The notes: generated from the letters alone by a model not told the origin. Shown: positions 12,249 to 26,000, numbered from the stretch's first letter. The stretch is 64,000 bases of DNA from Paramacrobiotus metropolitanus (GCF_019649055.1 NW_026570249.1:310001-374000); one strand, 5' to 3'. Made by a program: numbers and translations.

Positions 12249-12337
12249 CGTGAGCGCCTGCACACGGGTAAGATGCAGCAGGGAAAGTGATAAAATTTAC
12301 TCAAGCGATGGGAAAGAGTTGTCGCTTGCCTCGTACT
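12249..12337 (-). repeat. Right 89-bp inverted repeat
   Basis: Reverse complement of 10142-10230. The flanks beyond the repeat differ, so the duplication ends sharply here. Confidence 0.85.
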
Positions 12338-14964
12338 GATGTCATCTGCAACCTCGTACAACAAAGGCCGCCTGCGCGGTTAACAAGAGTTTCCTAGCGA
12401 AAAATTCAATTAAGGTTTATAGTTTATACTTAGTTGTAATAACCGAAGCCTCCCCATCGAAATGCGGCGCTATATAATTTTTATTAAAAATTTGAGTGCG
12501 TTGAAAAAATAAATTCTCGTCGTGGGTGTCGCAAACGGAAACGCTGTTTAACAGAGATAAGTTTGGCGCGATGAAAATAACTTTTAGTGTAGTAAGATCA
12601 TTTTTTAATACATCTTTGAATGCATATGGTGGAAAACCGTATTTTGGGGACGGTGTACGGGTAAGTTGCCGCAAAAGGACCGATTCGCTGGGAACCTCGC
12701 GTATGGTAAGTCACCAGTATGGTGCAAGTCACCGTAAGTCCCATGCATGTTGCAGGTGTCGGATTTCTTACAGCCGTGGAATCGGAAGCGGGGACCGAAC
12801 CCCGGCTGCTGACCGTGATGGGTCGAAATTAACGTACCTTGGTTGTCTGTTCTGAACTGCATACGCCGTACTGACCGGTGAGCAGAAATTGCAGATTTAC
12901 AAATTGTGTACAATATACATGTAAGGTAGTGGGATCATAGTCGATAGAAGCTTTAATTAACACTATATATTTTCTTTCCGAGAAAGAAGAGCCGGTGTTT
13001 GTAGACGCGAAGAATAGCTGGCATAAATGAATCTGACCATGAGGGGACAACTTTCCTGTCATATTCAGGGAAGCTTCATTCAGCACGATTCAACGATTAA
13101 AAACATTCAAAAACATGGCTAACCATAAGCGCTAAAAATGTGGGCACTATGTGTAGTGATTGCATATGCTGATTATTTATTTATGGTAGTATACAGACTG
13201 TAATTGCGGAACTATATTACTCGTACAATAAAAACAAATTAGTAAGTACTTTTTCCACTGCCAACTGAAAACTGAGTCCACCCATACACAGTACGAATGG
13301 ACGGCTTGGTAGACGAGAATGTGTATGCCCAACCGGAAGTGTTGCGTCCTGCACTATCGATCGGCTCTGCCGCTTCTGGTAGGGAATGACAAACCCGGCG
13401 ATATCTAAACAAATGGATCACTGCCGTATTCCCCATATGTTGCTGCGCTCAGCCCTTCATCCCATTCCATGCCATAAACAGCGGAGCAGGATTTCCTTAC
13501 TCTTGATCGGCATCCCGAAGCTGCCAAACGTTAGGATACCGCAGTGTTTATTTTCTCCTGCAGTAAGTAGATAACCATCAATTGTATGCCACTATCGTGC
13601 TATTTTTGCTAAGCTTGAATCTACAGTTGTTAAATCTTTTGGTTTATTTACAGATCACGTAAGGTTTGCCAGTCTGGAAGCTCTCTCGTGGACGCCGAAC
13701 TGCCATTTCCTGTTATTAGTGATTACATAATGCTTGCGATCGTGGAAGTGGGGATCATCTGATTCATCTCACTCTCATCTGTGCGCACAGATGTGATCCG
13801 GTAAGACTGCTGTAAGCGTTTAAAAGAAAAATTGTATACTTATAAGTAATTTTTTGTCACAACAAAATGGTACCATACTGTACCAGGGAATTCAAGTTAG
13901 GAGCAAAAATATATGTAACTTATTTGGAGTTTAGTGTGACCATTTTCGTTTATTATGTGTTTACCGCACTGTTTGAACTAAATTTCGTAACATCGGTTAA
14001 TAACCATCTTTTTTGAATTTTGATCGGCGTTGTTAGAATAAACTCGCACACGAGCACAAAGATATCCATTTTGTTATGCGGTATTACAATGCAAGATGGA
14101 GTAGACAATTCACATGCATATATACCTCGTTACGGAGTAATACAGGTGATTTGTCAAAGTTTTGCGGCCGAATCTAACAAGTTGGCAGTGCGTCTTGATT
14201 GACAAGAAGGATAGCTGTTAATAGATCAAGTGAGGATTCTGTTGGGAGCTCATATGCATATTACCGCGCTGAATCCGGTGATTCTGGTCGAGCCGGCATC
14301 ATATTGTACAAGTGTGTTGATTTTTTGACTGTACAGCGAATAACTCTGTCCGTCTCCGCCACAGACGGGCATGCATACACACCGCGCCGCAACATATCGG
14401 CGATGCCGAGTTTTTCTGACGATCGGTTACATAATTGTTTCGCACATAATTATAAGGCCAATAAACAAAATTGCATACGGTCGCAATTATGTATATGCAT
14501 AATTGATAAAGCAATAAGTGCGAAGTGTTTTTTATCGATGGCGTACGGAAGTTGCCGGTTGCGGTTGTGAATTTACAAGAATAAATTGCCGGCTAGTGAA
14601 TATGAATGAATACAAGTGATCAGGCGAGTGTCAGGGGGGAAATAAAATACAATCGTTTTCACAAAACTTGATAACACCTCGGCTTTTGATAAAACGTACC
14701 GCTGGTTTATTTTGTAGCAGGCATTACGCCGTAAAACCGCAAATCAAAGGATCCACTTTCACCATCCGCCCGCCGGCGTAAATTAACCTTGCTTCTCAAA
14801 TATACAAGCTCCACACACAGCGGTTCAACGTTCAACAAACAGAACCAGTTATCAACAGAGAAGCCCTTCTGTACGTCATAATTTTGACTGTTTTATCAAT
14901 CACCCAACTGATTGGCGCAACCAGTGTTTGGCTGCGGCTGCATGGACAGCACAATATTCTGACC
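12338..14964. other. No supported gene; upstream region of the CDR2-like gene
   Basis: About 2.6 kb. Short open frames near 12526-12913 and 13239-13574 have GT/AG-like sites but no recognisable protein. A segment near 12700-12760 has closely spaced GTAAGTCACC-type repeats. The last 300 bp before 14965 should be the CDR2-like 5' UTR and promoter. Nothing else can be supported. Confidence 0.35.
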
Positions 14965-17900
14965 ATGATGAAAAATTGCGCCAACAAATCAGCATCATCG
15001 TTATCGCCCACCGTCAGAACACCGGGCGCCGGTACGGCTATGAATAGCCTGCAATCGGACGGTGAAGAGGAAATCAGTTCGGATCCGGCAACGTTGTCGG
15101 CGGCGTCGTTGTCCAGTCATCTTAATAACTCACATCATCTTTTCCATCATCATGAATGGACGTATGAGATTGGTGAGTTGTGTAAAATATTCGGCTAGTA
15201 ATATCCGCTATACATCCACCTCCGCACGCAGTGCATCGTTATCCGCACAAGGGATTATTACTGATCATAAGCATAATTGCGATGACAAGGATGCTAATGA
15301 TGATCATGACACCGAATGGATTCTGTCGGATGATCAGTGCACGTATCGCGATACGTCGGGACCGAGTAAGATTTACACGCTTGTAACGCTATTTAATTTT
15401 TAGAATTTTCTTTTATAAAAATTTCGCAGTTGAGCAAGTTAACTTGTTAATTACCATATCAATCGCCGGAGTGTCATTACTATTACAGCTGTTTTGTATG
15501 CCGTGAAGTGGGGCGAATGCAAAGGGATGTAAATGGATTGGCGATTGGAGAGTCGCGCTTGTATAGCAATCTGCCGGTGTCAGGAGAATTTTCTTGACCC
15601 GGGTCGGGAGTTTTTGTGCGTGCTAATGGTGCTTGAACGAAATCGATTTCAACTGAGATTTAATTTAATTTACCAAACAAGAATAACATGGATGTTTTAA
15701 TGCGTGTACACACGCAAGTGGTGGACGTCGCACGCTAGATGTTCCAGTTTTCATAAACAATTACGAATCGCTGCGCGAGTACAGTAATTTGATGCCTTAA
15801 TAGTGCTTTTATTCAGATTTTATGAACTAAACAAAATGAAGTTTTTTTCGAATAAAAAGTAAAGCATATCCGAAATGTTATCAAAGCAGTTAAGTACCTA
15901 TTTTCTGTCCAAAACTGACTGCCTCTTGTGATGCTTGCACTTTACATAATAAGTGCTAATTAAAATAAATTTTTTAAAATTTTCTCAGCCACCATTTATT
16001 CAATACTAATATTGGTGCAGAGTTTCATTGTTGCGATCTGCGTTTCTGCCTTCGAATGGCCAGTTCCTGTAGATACGTCAAGCCACCAAGCATAGCCATT
16101 AAAACATGCATTCATATTTGGATAAATGTTGTACCACCTTCTCCATTTATTGGTATAAAAGGTGTCTGCCGTCAATTGTAATATATCCGCATATCTTATC
16201 CGTCGTAATTGTTATGTATTGTTGACTTTGTCAATGATGCCGGTGTGTATTTGTAATTGTAGATCTACAATTGGCCGCCGAGCTGGGCAAAACACTATTG
16301 CAGCGCAACAAAGAGCTGGAAACCGATCTCACCACATATCAGGATTTAGCGGATGATCAGGCTCTAGAGATCGATGTAAGTGCGCTGAGAACTGCGGCAA
16401 CTGTTTAAACTTCCTTGCTATTCTATTGATAATAATATGCTGTGAATATACAGTACATAGCTACATATACACCAGTATACTATTTTAGTTATGCGAATTT
16501 GAGCGAAAGTGGGTTGATCGATAAGAGAAGAAATTAATTATGTATTAACATTTTATGGATCAAATCTTTCACTATCACCACTAAGACCGGCGGAAAGCCG
16601 TACAGCTTAATGTTTGTGTTTGAACACTGGGAATGTGCCCGGAGGGGAAGATTTAAATTGGAATTCGAAGACAGAATTCTCTGTAATCACCATTGCGGAT
16701 CGGTCGATAAAAATCAAACCAAATATACTGTCAAAAATTTTGTTTTCTCTACAATTGTGCAACAGTACATAACTAAAATTGTTTTAATGCAGTTTGCTTA
16801 CAATTTTGGTGCAGTGAAAGTAAGAATTTCAAATCAAAGAAAATTATGCCTTTAATTTATTACACTACGGATTTCGTTACAATACCGGTTATCGCGTTAT
16901 ACTCGTATTATCCTCCGCTACAACTGGGCTTGAACAATGCAGTGTTTGTAGACAATGTTAATGTAGACAGACCGAAGGCTCACGTGGGTTGCGTTAATCT
17001 TTTAGTAGCAGTTTATCTGCCGATACTGTACTTGATTATTTTCGGTCCTGTTATGACCATGGGCGGGAGTTAATAGTATTCGTATAATTGTTTAGCGCGA
17101 TATTACTGACGCTTCCCTGGTATTCAGTTCTTTATTCGTATTGGACTTATACGTGACCTTATTTGGAAAATTGTGCTGCCTTTGAATAATTCTACTGAGA
17201 AGCGTTCTGTTTGTTGATGTTTGTAGTTTTTAACAAAGCAAGTGCATCTTCTCCGCGATGAGAGCAGCACACGGTTGGCCGCCTGTGAGATGCTGGAAAG
17301 TCAGCTGCAGGAGCTCAAACGCAGCGAAGGCAATCTGCAGGAACTGCGGAATTTGGATTACATGCGCATCACCAGGTTTGCTAACAGATTATTTGAAATT
17401 TTGAACGATAGCAGTCTTGTGCCGGTGTAGACAGATGCACTGTGCAGGGAAATGCGCTAGTATACGGGTAGTATTTTGCCAGCGCCCATTATTTTTTACA
17501 AAAATAGTAACAGTAATGTAACGAGTATTTTTATGAGGGCTACTGACGTTACCTTAATGTTCGCGGCAGAAGAAAATCGTACAAAAACCACTGTCTGGCT
17601 GTGCATTTATGGCTGGCCAAAAAATCATATAGGTATAGTAACACTGAACACATGCTGCATATTACACAATAAACGCCATAATTAGGCCACTTTTTTTGAC
17701 AACCAAATGCGTAGCGGAGCGTGCCTTTTATTATATGTATATCAAGCAGTGTTCAAATTCAGATTTATACAGATATGTGTTTCGTTGCACTGACCAGCGC
17801 AGTTTCCGCTACGCGTTATGAGTACGGTACGGAATCGTGGGAACCTGTCAGTACCATACGTATGCGGTACTTATAATCATTTCTGGCGTATTTTAATTGT

Positions 17901-19411
17901 TGGTGTCACCCGTTTTGCTTTTTCAGTCTACGAACTATGCCAGCAAGTTCAAAGTGTTCCACTGGACAACTTTCACTTACGCTTACATAATTATCATCTA
18001 TATTTTTTGCTCTATGCAAGGTTTCTTAAAATAACTGCTCAACCTGTTCTATAAAAATTTAACAAAAACTTAATCACTGACATATTATATAACTATATCA
18101 ATGTGACATATGCAACAACAAGCATTGTGTTTCACGTTGTATTTGTATTTTTTTAGAAGGAGTGAATTTTATTTAATTTACGTAAAAGTTTGCGTCAATA
18201 AGTATCGAAAAGGTTGCTTTATTTTATTAATAATACAAGCCTAACAAGCGAGTAGCAAAGCGATTACTACAGCAGTGTGACTGGCTGCATGTGCAGTGAC
18301 AGTACTAATAGTCCAATGGTCCTGATCACGTTTACTGACAATTTTGCTTGCCATCATAAATTCGTAACCAAAAAATTACGTACTTTCAAATTTCCATAAA
18401 GTGTAGACCTTGGATTTAAGAGTTAATAGCAGTATTACCGTTTCTGCAACGCACCGCAAAGAAATGCAATTGCAACCGTAGAGAAATAGACACATTATTC
18501 TGTTATTTAGACTGCAAGATACCGTTGAAGTCCTCCAGTCCCGTTGCGAAGAACTGCAGACCCAGATAACCGAAATGAAGCGGAAGAACTGGGAAGACAA
18601 ATTCGCCAGCAACACATCCTCCCATACGGCTACAACCGGCAGCGGCGGGATGACCCGCAGTATATCCCATGGTGAGGCCCTGAAAACCGCTTCCAAATCC
18701 CACCCCAACGACAGCGACGACGACGACAGTGAACTTGGCCCGGAGATGCACATTCTTAAGGAGAAAATCAAAGTCCTCCAGCGCCAGGTTACCGACGAGC
18801 GCAAACAGCGGGAGCTCCTTCAGGATCAGGTCGTACACGTTGTCGCCGACAACACCTCCCTGTGGCAACAGCTAGACCATGTAACAAAAGAAGCGGCCAG
18901 TTGGCGGGAAAAGTTGGAACACCTGACTAACAAATACGCCGACGAGATTGCCGCCTTTAACGAACAGCGCGGTAATGACCGGCAGGGCGTGGCCGCTGGG
19001 AACCATGACGATACCGACATCAGCGAGGACTTTTCCAGTTTGTCATCCTGCAGTGCGCCGGCCCCGCAGGTGTCTATTTTGGATGAGATTGCGGATTCAC
19101 TGCGGGACCGTTTTCTGGATGATTTCCGCCGGGAACAGGAGGAGCTGGATCACGAGAAGGAATCTCAGGACGATAAAGACCACCATTTAAAAAGCAAGAC
19201 TACGCAGACGGACACCGGTTTGATTATCGACTATCTGTCTGATCCCACACAGGGAAGATTTCAACGCGGACCGCCCGAGTATAAGAAACTCTTTAAGGAG
19301 ATCTTCGATATTATTAAAAAATCGCAGGAGGAGGATCTGGCGCGAGCGGCCCAAGCCAAGCGCAGTCAGAAACCGAAGAAACACGTTGTGTATTACTACA
19401 ACCAGTTTTAA
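14965..19411 (+). CDS. CDR2L: CDR2/CDR2L (cerebellar degeneration-related) coiled-coil protein
   Basis: Four exons: 14965-15172, 16263-16375, 17239-17375 and 18511-19411, in frame, 452 residues. The start is the first in-frame ATG (MMKN). Exon 1 ends HHHEWTYEI, and exon 2 gives DLQLAAELGKTLLQRNKELE, which is nearly the invariant N-terminal CDR2 block. The central exons are coiled coil (VLQSRCEELQTQITEMKRKN). A Ser/Asp-rich linker (HPNDSDDDDSELG) precedes another coiled coil. The C-terminus RGPPEYKKLFKEIFDIIKKS is the conserved CDR2/CDR2L/centrocortin terminal motif. Vertebrate CDR2 proteins are cytoplasmic or ribosome-associated and Drosophila centrocortin is centrosomal; the molecular role is unsettled. 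Introns of 0.9-1.1 kb are long for this window. The choice between the CDR2 and CDR2L symbols is not resolvable. Confidence 0.9.
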
Positions 19412-21651
19412 ATACCACCGTAGCCGTTTATTTAAATTTGGGTTTTTATGGTTTATCTTTGAAGTTTGAGTGCAGAGACATCTTTTAACCAACTGGTGGT
19501 GTGATTTATTGACACAGTGGCTTCCGTTTTTCTATGAAAAGAATTGAAAAGATTTATCACTATGATATGTTTTTATAAACAGTTCAGATGCAACCAGTTA
19601 CCTGGTAACATTATATTATTTCGTACTATAAATAAAATGTTTTGGCTTTACATAATATATACTTATTTTACGTGGAACATTCGTTCGCGGAAACAACTTG
19701 TTGCTTCTAGCTTCTTTGTGTATTAATTTTTCGCGTATGTACATGCATTTTTTTTTTTGCTACTTTAATATGTCAGTATAAGTCTTACAGCATGCTTTTT
19801 CTGCATCTTGTAGTACCTTTACAATACACCTCAGAGCCTAGCTATATCTATATTAACTTTGTTAAATTCTGATTATCGCGCAAAACTGTGCCAAACTTTA
19901 CTATAGTATTTGAAATTTATATATTAACGCCGGTAGGCGCACATGCTCAGTGGCTCACCGCGATATGCTGAACGTTAATATTGAAAAAACAAAAATTGCT
20001 AATTAGAATTGGAAGTTTACAAATACGGTGAAATACCTACAGCAATCATTTTCTCCATTTGGAATTCTTGGTCAACATTTAAACTGAATAATTTTAGTAC
20101 GAGTACTTAGTTATATATTTCACTAAATCTAACTAATAAAATTTTTTTGTATAATTTATGTCAAAAGTTAATCGTACCGTATATGCCAAATTCCCATAAT
20201 TTGGCAAACTGCCGTAATTTTGCGTTACGCGCGACTCGACCCCGGCGAAACAGTGTTTGAGGTTTGTTACAACTCCTGTTTTTCAAGTAACCGCTTTTTT
20301 AACGTGCAGGTGAATAAGAGAATGTTGATGAATGTCACGGCGCACGTGCAAAATTGGCAATTTATTGTAGAACTGCAATACATCATTTAATTCATAAAGA
20401 TGACTAAGTCAACTACTTATCGTATACCGACTGTGTTACAAATATGTTTTTGACCGGCAAACCCGCCCGTGGCTGTTGGAGCCAACAAAACAACATAACA
20501 AACTGAACCGTGCTCGTGTAATTGTTTGTCCGAAGCTGAAACAAATATTTTTTTATTAATTTTTAAGTATGGCAAGTGCGACAGTCGCTGGGTCAAAAAA
20601 ATTACTCCCACAACAAATATAGGGAAACCTGCCAACCTCGAACAGCCTTGGTACACACTGTCTTGTGCGTGGTTCAGGGGTGATCATGGTAAACGGTTTG
20701 CCCTTAAATATACTTCTACAGGCTACAGCTGCAAAATGGGCCTAGCGCATTAATTACAATTTACAGCAGTCACAATCAACAAGACCGAAAACGCTATACC
20801 ATAAGAAGCAGCACTTTACTGTAACTGGTCTAAAAACTTACTGGGTTAGTATAAGTGCAAAAGCTCAAAAAATTATATTCCGTGCAACATCACTTTCCAA
20901 CACGTATGTACAGTTATTACAGTATTGTACACTTTGACGGGTTTTCAAATGCAAAACGTCTGCAAATTAATGCATTAAGTATGTTTGTTTGTTTGTTTAT
21001 CAGCTAAATGTCTACAACAATCAGGACAATAATATTTAAGTTAATACGTCCTAAGTTCATGAATAATACTAGCGATTTTAAATGTATTCTCAATGTGTAA
21101 AATTTAATTCTGTTACCTATCTCCACTCGTTGCTCAAAGGTTAAGTAATTTATCGACTTTTTATCGGCTGTGATGTTAATACCGTATTCTTTTCAAAACA
21201 GAAATACTAACGGCGAAAAATCTATTACACATGCCCCACGCGGACACCGTGCCATTAAGGCTTGTGTTTCCCGGATGCTTTGCAAGTACAGCTTACCAGT
21301 TAAGCCGATCTCTTGGTCCGGTCCATGTACCGAAATGCATAATAGAGTGCGTAAAATACAGCTGACGGATATCACAGGTGTTCACAAATGGAGGTTGCAC
21401 TGTCTATTTGTGTAGATACTCGTATTTCTAAGAAATACCCGGGAGTTATCGTGCACCATGACACAGCAGAAAGCAGAAGTTGGAGTAAACTTTTAGGTTG
21501 TGATATAAAAACGACGCGGAGGTAATTGCATCTTGCAGTTTTAACTTTTACCAGCGTCTCAGTCGAATCTTACAGATTCTCAGATTTTGATACAGGCCAT
21601 ACGTGTTGTGACTTTGTGATTTATTTTACATTCCGACAAACTTCTTCAACC
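19412..21651. other. Intergenic, no supported gene
   Basis: 3' flank of the CDR2-like gene, with an AATAAAAT signal candidate near 19630, and about 2 kb of AT-rich DNA upstream of the secreted peptide gene. Open frames of 60-81 codons at 20417-20753 and 21170-21415 overlap on both strands and match nothing recognisable. Confidence 0.4.
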
Positions 21652-22359
21652 ATGAATCTGATGCGTTGGTGCTTGCTTTTGCTGGTGGTCCTGTCCGCTG
21701 TGGTAAGCCCCTTTTTTGTATAAAATATTAACTTTGGATAGTATTAACCACGTGTATTAAAACTATTATTCTGGCATTGGAATGGAGATGCAGTTGTGGT
21801 CAGCTGTGATTGTCGCCTATGATAACGACGACCTTTACCGTTTGCTTTTTTTCTGTGTAGTTCCTGCAAGTGGATGCCGCCAAAGGATCCTCCAACAAAG
21901 GCCGCGGCACAAGCGTAAGTAACATTTTTGTTGTTACATTGTTCTATCCTAACAGAGTTTAAGAATATACGTAAAATTAGAAAATCGATAATTACCAGCG
22001 TATTATTAATAAAGAGTAGTCTCAATAAAACTTTGCAGCACATATTTATGGTAATGTTGTTTAGCACATAATATCTTTCTTGGATGAATTTTGTTATATT
22101 GCTTCGTAACTTGGTAAATTATTTACAGGCATTCGCTAGTCTTACCACGGCGGCGAAGCAGTTTTTCATTTTCCGCATTGATATCTGCATGATATAATTA
22201 TTTAAGAATGCAAAACAGCGTGACTGATATTTGCAGAATGAAGATAAGCTGGAGGAGAAGGTTAAATCTCTCATCAACAGCGGAAAGTCCACCAAGGAAA
22301 TTGCGAAGGAGCTTGGTATCAGCGAGAAAGATGTGAAGAAATACAAGGATCGCCAGTAA
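21652..22359 (+). CDS. Small secreted peptide with helix-turn-helix-like segment
   Basis: Three exons, all phase 0: 21652-21702, 21861-21914 and 22237-22359, encoding 75 residues. Residues 1 to about 23 are a textbook signal peptide (MNLMRWCLLLLVVLSAV then FLQVDA). A short basic, glycine/serine-rich linker (KGSSNKGRGTS) follows, then a helical C-terminus: VKSLINSGKSTKEIAKELGI followed by SEKDVKKYKDRQ. That last part has the spacing of a resolvase/sigma-type helix-turn-helix, with the GxS turn between EIAKELGIS and the recognition-like helix. No cysteines occur in the mature part. Polyadenylation signals AATAAAAG and AATAAAGG lie about 95 and 140 bp downstream. I do not know the family. A secreted peptide whose helices only resemble HTH, for example an antimicrobial or structural peptide, is as likely as a DNA binder. 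Confidence 0.78.
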
Positions 22360-23047
22360 TAACCTCAGTCCGCAAGAGCGTGAACAAGTTTTGTGATGTA
22401 TCTGGACTCTGTATACGTACTGGGACTACTGTGTAGTTGCTAGCGCTGCTTGTAATAAAAGCATACGAAGCTATTATTTTGCGTTTGTATGAGAAAAAAA
22501 TAAAGGTTGCAAACCATAAGAAAAGTATGATTCTGTTATACAAGTATTGAAACTGTTTGTACAAAAATGCACGTACGTTGTAGACAATGCAGAATGTCGA
22601 AGTCTAATAAAATACGCCTGTAACACATTAATTTAAAAAATTATCAAAAATTTCCTTTATCAGACCATTTAACATTAGATACCAAACCTGTAGTGCAATT
22701 CTGCACGGCACGTACTAACCTGCTTAAAATAATGCAAAAAGCATTTATTGTTTAGCTTTTCGAGACTGATTTACAGAAAATAATTCCGTGTTCACACTGT
22801 TACCCACAATCAGCTACTTACCTAATTACGGCCTTAATATGACATGCAAAGTAAATGTTGCATGCGCGGCAACAACGCCCATGAAGAATACTTCCGCTGC
22901 GAAGGTATTCGTGATCGTGAATGGCATATTCTGTAGTGTGCATTGGCAAGATTTATTAATAATTATATACCATAGCTAAAACATAAAAGAAAGCAGCAAT
23001 AAACTGCTACGGCGAACACCATCACACCTCGGTCATGTTTTTTAGTA
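22360..23047. other. Region between convergent genes
   Basis: 3' UTR of the secreted peptide gene (AATAAA signals near 22453 and 22499) and the 3' flank of the leucine-rich-repeat gene. AT-rich; no further gene seen. Confidence 0.45.
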
Positions 23048-26000
23048 TCACAATACGACTAGGGCAAAGAAGAGTGCAGCCAGCGCCGCCAACAAACCAC
23101 CATCAGATCTTAAAAGTACTCCCGAATTAGGATTTCTTGTCTGTTTGGCCGCCTGAATGGCAGCCAGCTCCTCGGCTTTTTCCTTGTGCTCGTTAACCGT
23201 CAACCAGGCCTGCGTGGCCGAGCCTTTCATCAGGATTTTATTGTCATCCGGTCGTTCCGTCCCGGCGGATGAGTCCGCGCCGGCGTCCAACGGTGACTGC
23301 ATGCCGGTACGCGGTGGACGCGTGGCTATATTCTGGATTTGGCATTCCTCGCTGGCATGCTGCAGGGGATCGCCTTTGGGACAGGGAAGAGTGTCGAAGC
23401 TGATTTGCGAGATCCGATTCGCGGACACCGAACCAACGTATCCACAGCGGACGAGCGGTTTAATGGCTTGTAACCACCTCATATTACAGTCGCATTCCAC
23501 TGTTAAGCCGTCCATGTTGATCTGCAAAGGTCATGCTCAATGTCACATTCAACTAAATCTGCAGCTACTCGTTATCTATTACAGTACGAGCATATACACT
23601 AACAATTATATAGAAACACCTGAGTACAAAAAAAACTATGAAGAAGTTTTGTCTCACGCTACGTGATTACTGGGAAAATACACAGGTAAATCAAAACTAG
23701 CTGAAATCCAAATTATTCACCCTAGCACGCTAACATCATGCACAAATCACATAATTAACTATACTCGCGCGCCAGTAAAAAGAAAACTGATGCCGCATTC
23801 ACAAATCTTTAAGCAAACAAAAGTGAACTTTGTCTGTCGACAAGAAATGATTAACTATACCTTATGTAAGGTTGTTAAATACTTCATTAAAATAATGTTC
23901 AAATTAGCAGCGTACCTGCATTGCTCACGGCGTTTTTAGTCTACTTACATAACTCACAGCCGTTTAAGTACCGCACCTGTGAATAATCTTGGTTCGGTTT
24001 GAACGCCGTCTGCGGTACATAGCGCAGATCCGTCGACGAGAGATCCAAGCTGGTCAGTTTGTCCAGCTTCCGGAATGCCGCTCCGCTAATATAGCACAGC
24101 GGATTTTTCTGCAGAAAAAATATCTCCAGTTGCGACAACCCGTCAAAACTCTGATCCTCCACACGACGAATCTGATTGTAACCCAAATCCAATCGCCGCA
24201 ATTTCCCCAGCTTCCCAATAATCCCCGGCACGACGTTCAACTGATTGCGGCTAATATTTAATTGCATGAGATTGGGCGTTTTCGTGAAGGCATTGTCCTC
24301 TAATAATACGATGCGGTTCTGACTGAAATCGGCGCTGCGTAACGACGGCAAATTCCCTAACAAACCGGTACCGAGCCGCTCAATTTCATTCGCCGATAAA
24401 TCCAGTGTCTCCAAAGCTAATAAATTATGGAAGACATTTTCCGGTACGGTGCGGATGAAATTCCGACTAACATCCAGAATGTATAATGTGTAAAGGTTAC
24501 CAAAAGCGCCCGGCTGTAAGACGCTGATCTGGTTGTCATTTAAAAATAATTGGCGGAGTTCGGATAATTGCGAAAAGACGTCCGTGTCGATGTTCTGCAG
24601 GATGTTCTTATCCAGCGATAGGTACTTGAGCCGGCCGATCGGTTTGAAGGCCGCGAGGAAGTGTATACGATTACCGCCTAATGTCAGACGTTCTAGCGCC
24701 GGTAATGCCGTTAAGGCGTTCATCGGCACCTTCATGAATAAATTATTTTCCAGTTGAAGGGTTTCTAAGTTGCGCAGATTAGCGAAGGTGTTGTCGTCGA
24801 TGTTGCTGATTTGGTTACTGCTCAGGTCGAGACGGCGCAGATCGGGCAGGGTCTCGAAGCCGGCATAAAGGTTACGCAGTTTGTTGCTCGATAGGAAGAG
24901 ATTCTGCAGTTTTGGAAGGTTCTTCAGTTCCGTGCCACGAAATTCCTACACAATTCATTAACGGGGGTTATAGTAGAGTAAATGCAGTTTCCGTATGTTT
25001 AGATGCCGTAATGGTTGAGTTACGCTGGTAATAAACCATACAAAAAAGCACATGTCGAAGATTTCATGTTACCGCTGCGCAGCTTGATATGTCCATATCG
25101 GTTAATGCGTTTTACGCTTCGATGGGTTGTGTATTAAAACTTGCTATTTGTAGACGTGTTTTTATTGTGATCTCGTAATTATGTAACGTAAAAAAAGCAC
25201 ACTAAAACCTTTGTTGCACATATATGTATCACAGAACTTTCTACTCCTAACTGCGTACATGGCCAGTGCTAAAAAATATAAATACTTACACACCACTTTA
25301 AAGTACTTAACGAAATAAAAATTATTAAAATATGGTGTATAACCGCATATATCGTAGAACACAGATATATAAAATAGAACTTGAAGATATATGTACTGTA
25401 GATACTTGAAGTAATAAAAATGTAATGCTAAACGATATGTAATAAATTTTTTACTGATCCAGATTGTGGACTTTTCCGGCATAATTTATTAAATTAAAAA
25501 TCAATTAATATTGTTGTACCTGAAGATAATTTCGGCTTAAATCCAGAGTTTGCAATTCCAGTTTATCCGTAATAACGCCATTTTCCAACAGTGTCAAATG
25601 GTTGTTTTCCAATGACAAAACTTGCAAACGAGCCAGTGTGGCAAAGGCGTCGTTGCTGATTCGCTGGAGCCGGTTACCTTCCAAGCGCAAATACAGCAAA
25701 TCTTTTAAAGGCGCAAACTGTTGCCCGATTAAACTCAGCGAATTATTGGCAAAACTCAGCGTCTTCAGTCCCGTCAGATTATCAAAAAAATCAGCCGGGA
25801 TTTCGTTGATAAAATTTTGTCCGAGATACAATTCCCGTAGCACCGAATTGCCGCTATCTGAACTAATCAAACGCTCCGGAAGTTTAGCAATTTCATTCCG
25901 GCGCAAATCGATTAATAATAAAGATGATAAACCGTCTAAGAAATTAACGGGAATCGTTTGAATTTTATTTTGCGCTAAAAGCAAAAAGTTTAAAGATGGT

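Larger units (their letters stand above)
10142..12337. mobile_element. Element or segment bounded by 89-bp inverted repeats
   Basis: Bases 10142-10230 and 12249-12337 are near-perfect reverse complements of each other (one mismatch seen, in CAAGCGACA[T/A]CTCTTTCC), with outer ends AGTACGAGGCAAGCGACA. Length and identity suggest the terminal repeats of a DNA transposon or foldback element of about 2.2 kb. No transposase is visible and no target duplication could be seen, so it would be non-autonomous or fossil. The interior is AT-rich, has a short tandem TTAATTAAGCAGATC repeat near 10784-10830, and contains a second element at 11277-12210. Confidence 0.6.

Noticed and set aside
13239-13574. 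Overlapping 62-65-codon frames on both strands with AG/GT sites
   Set aside because: Neither strand yields a recognisable domain or a consistent multi-exon model.
16610-17073. Two open frames inside a CDR2-like intron
   Set aside because: AT-driven sequence with no domain; the flanking exons splice in frame without it.
20417-20753. Open frames on both strands in the 19.4-21.6 kb spacer
   Set aside because: Composition and codon pattern look random and nothing supports splicing.
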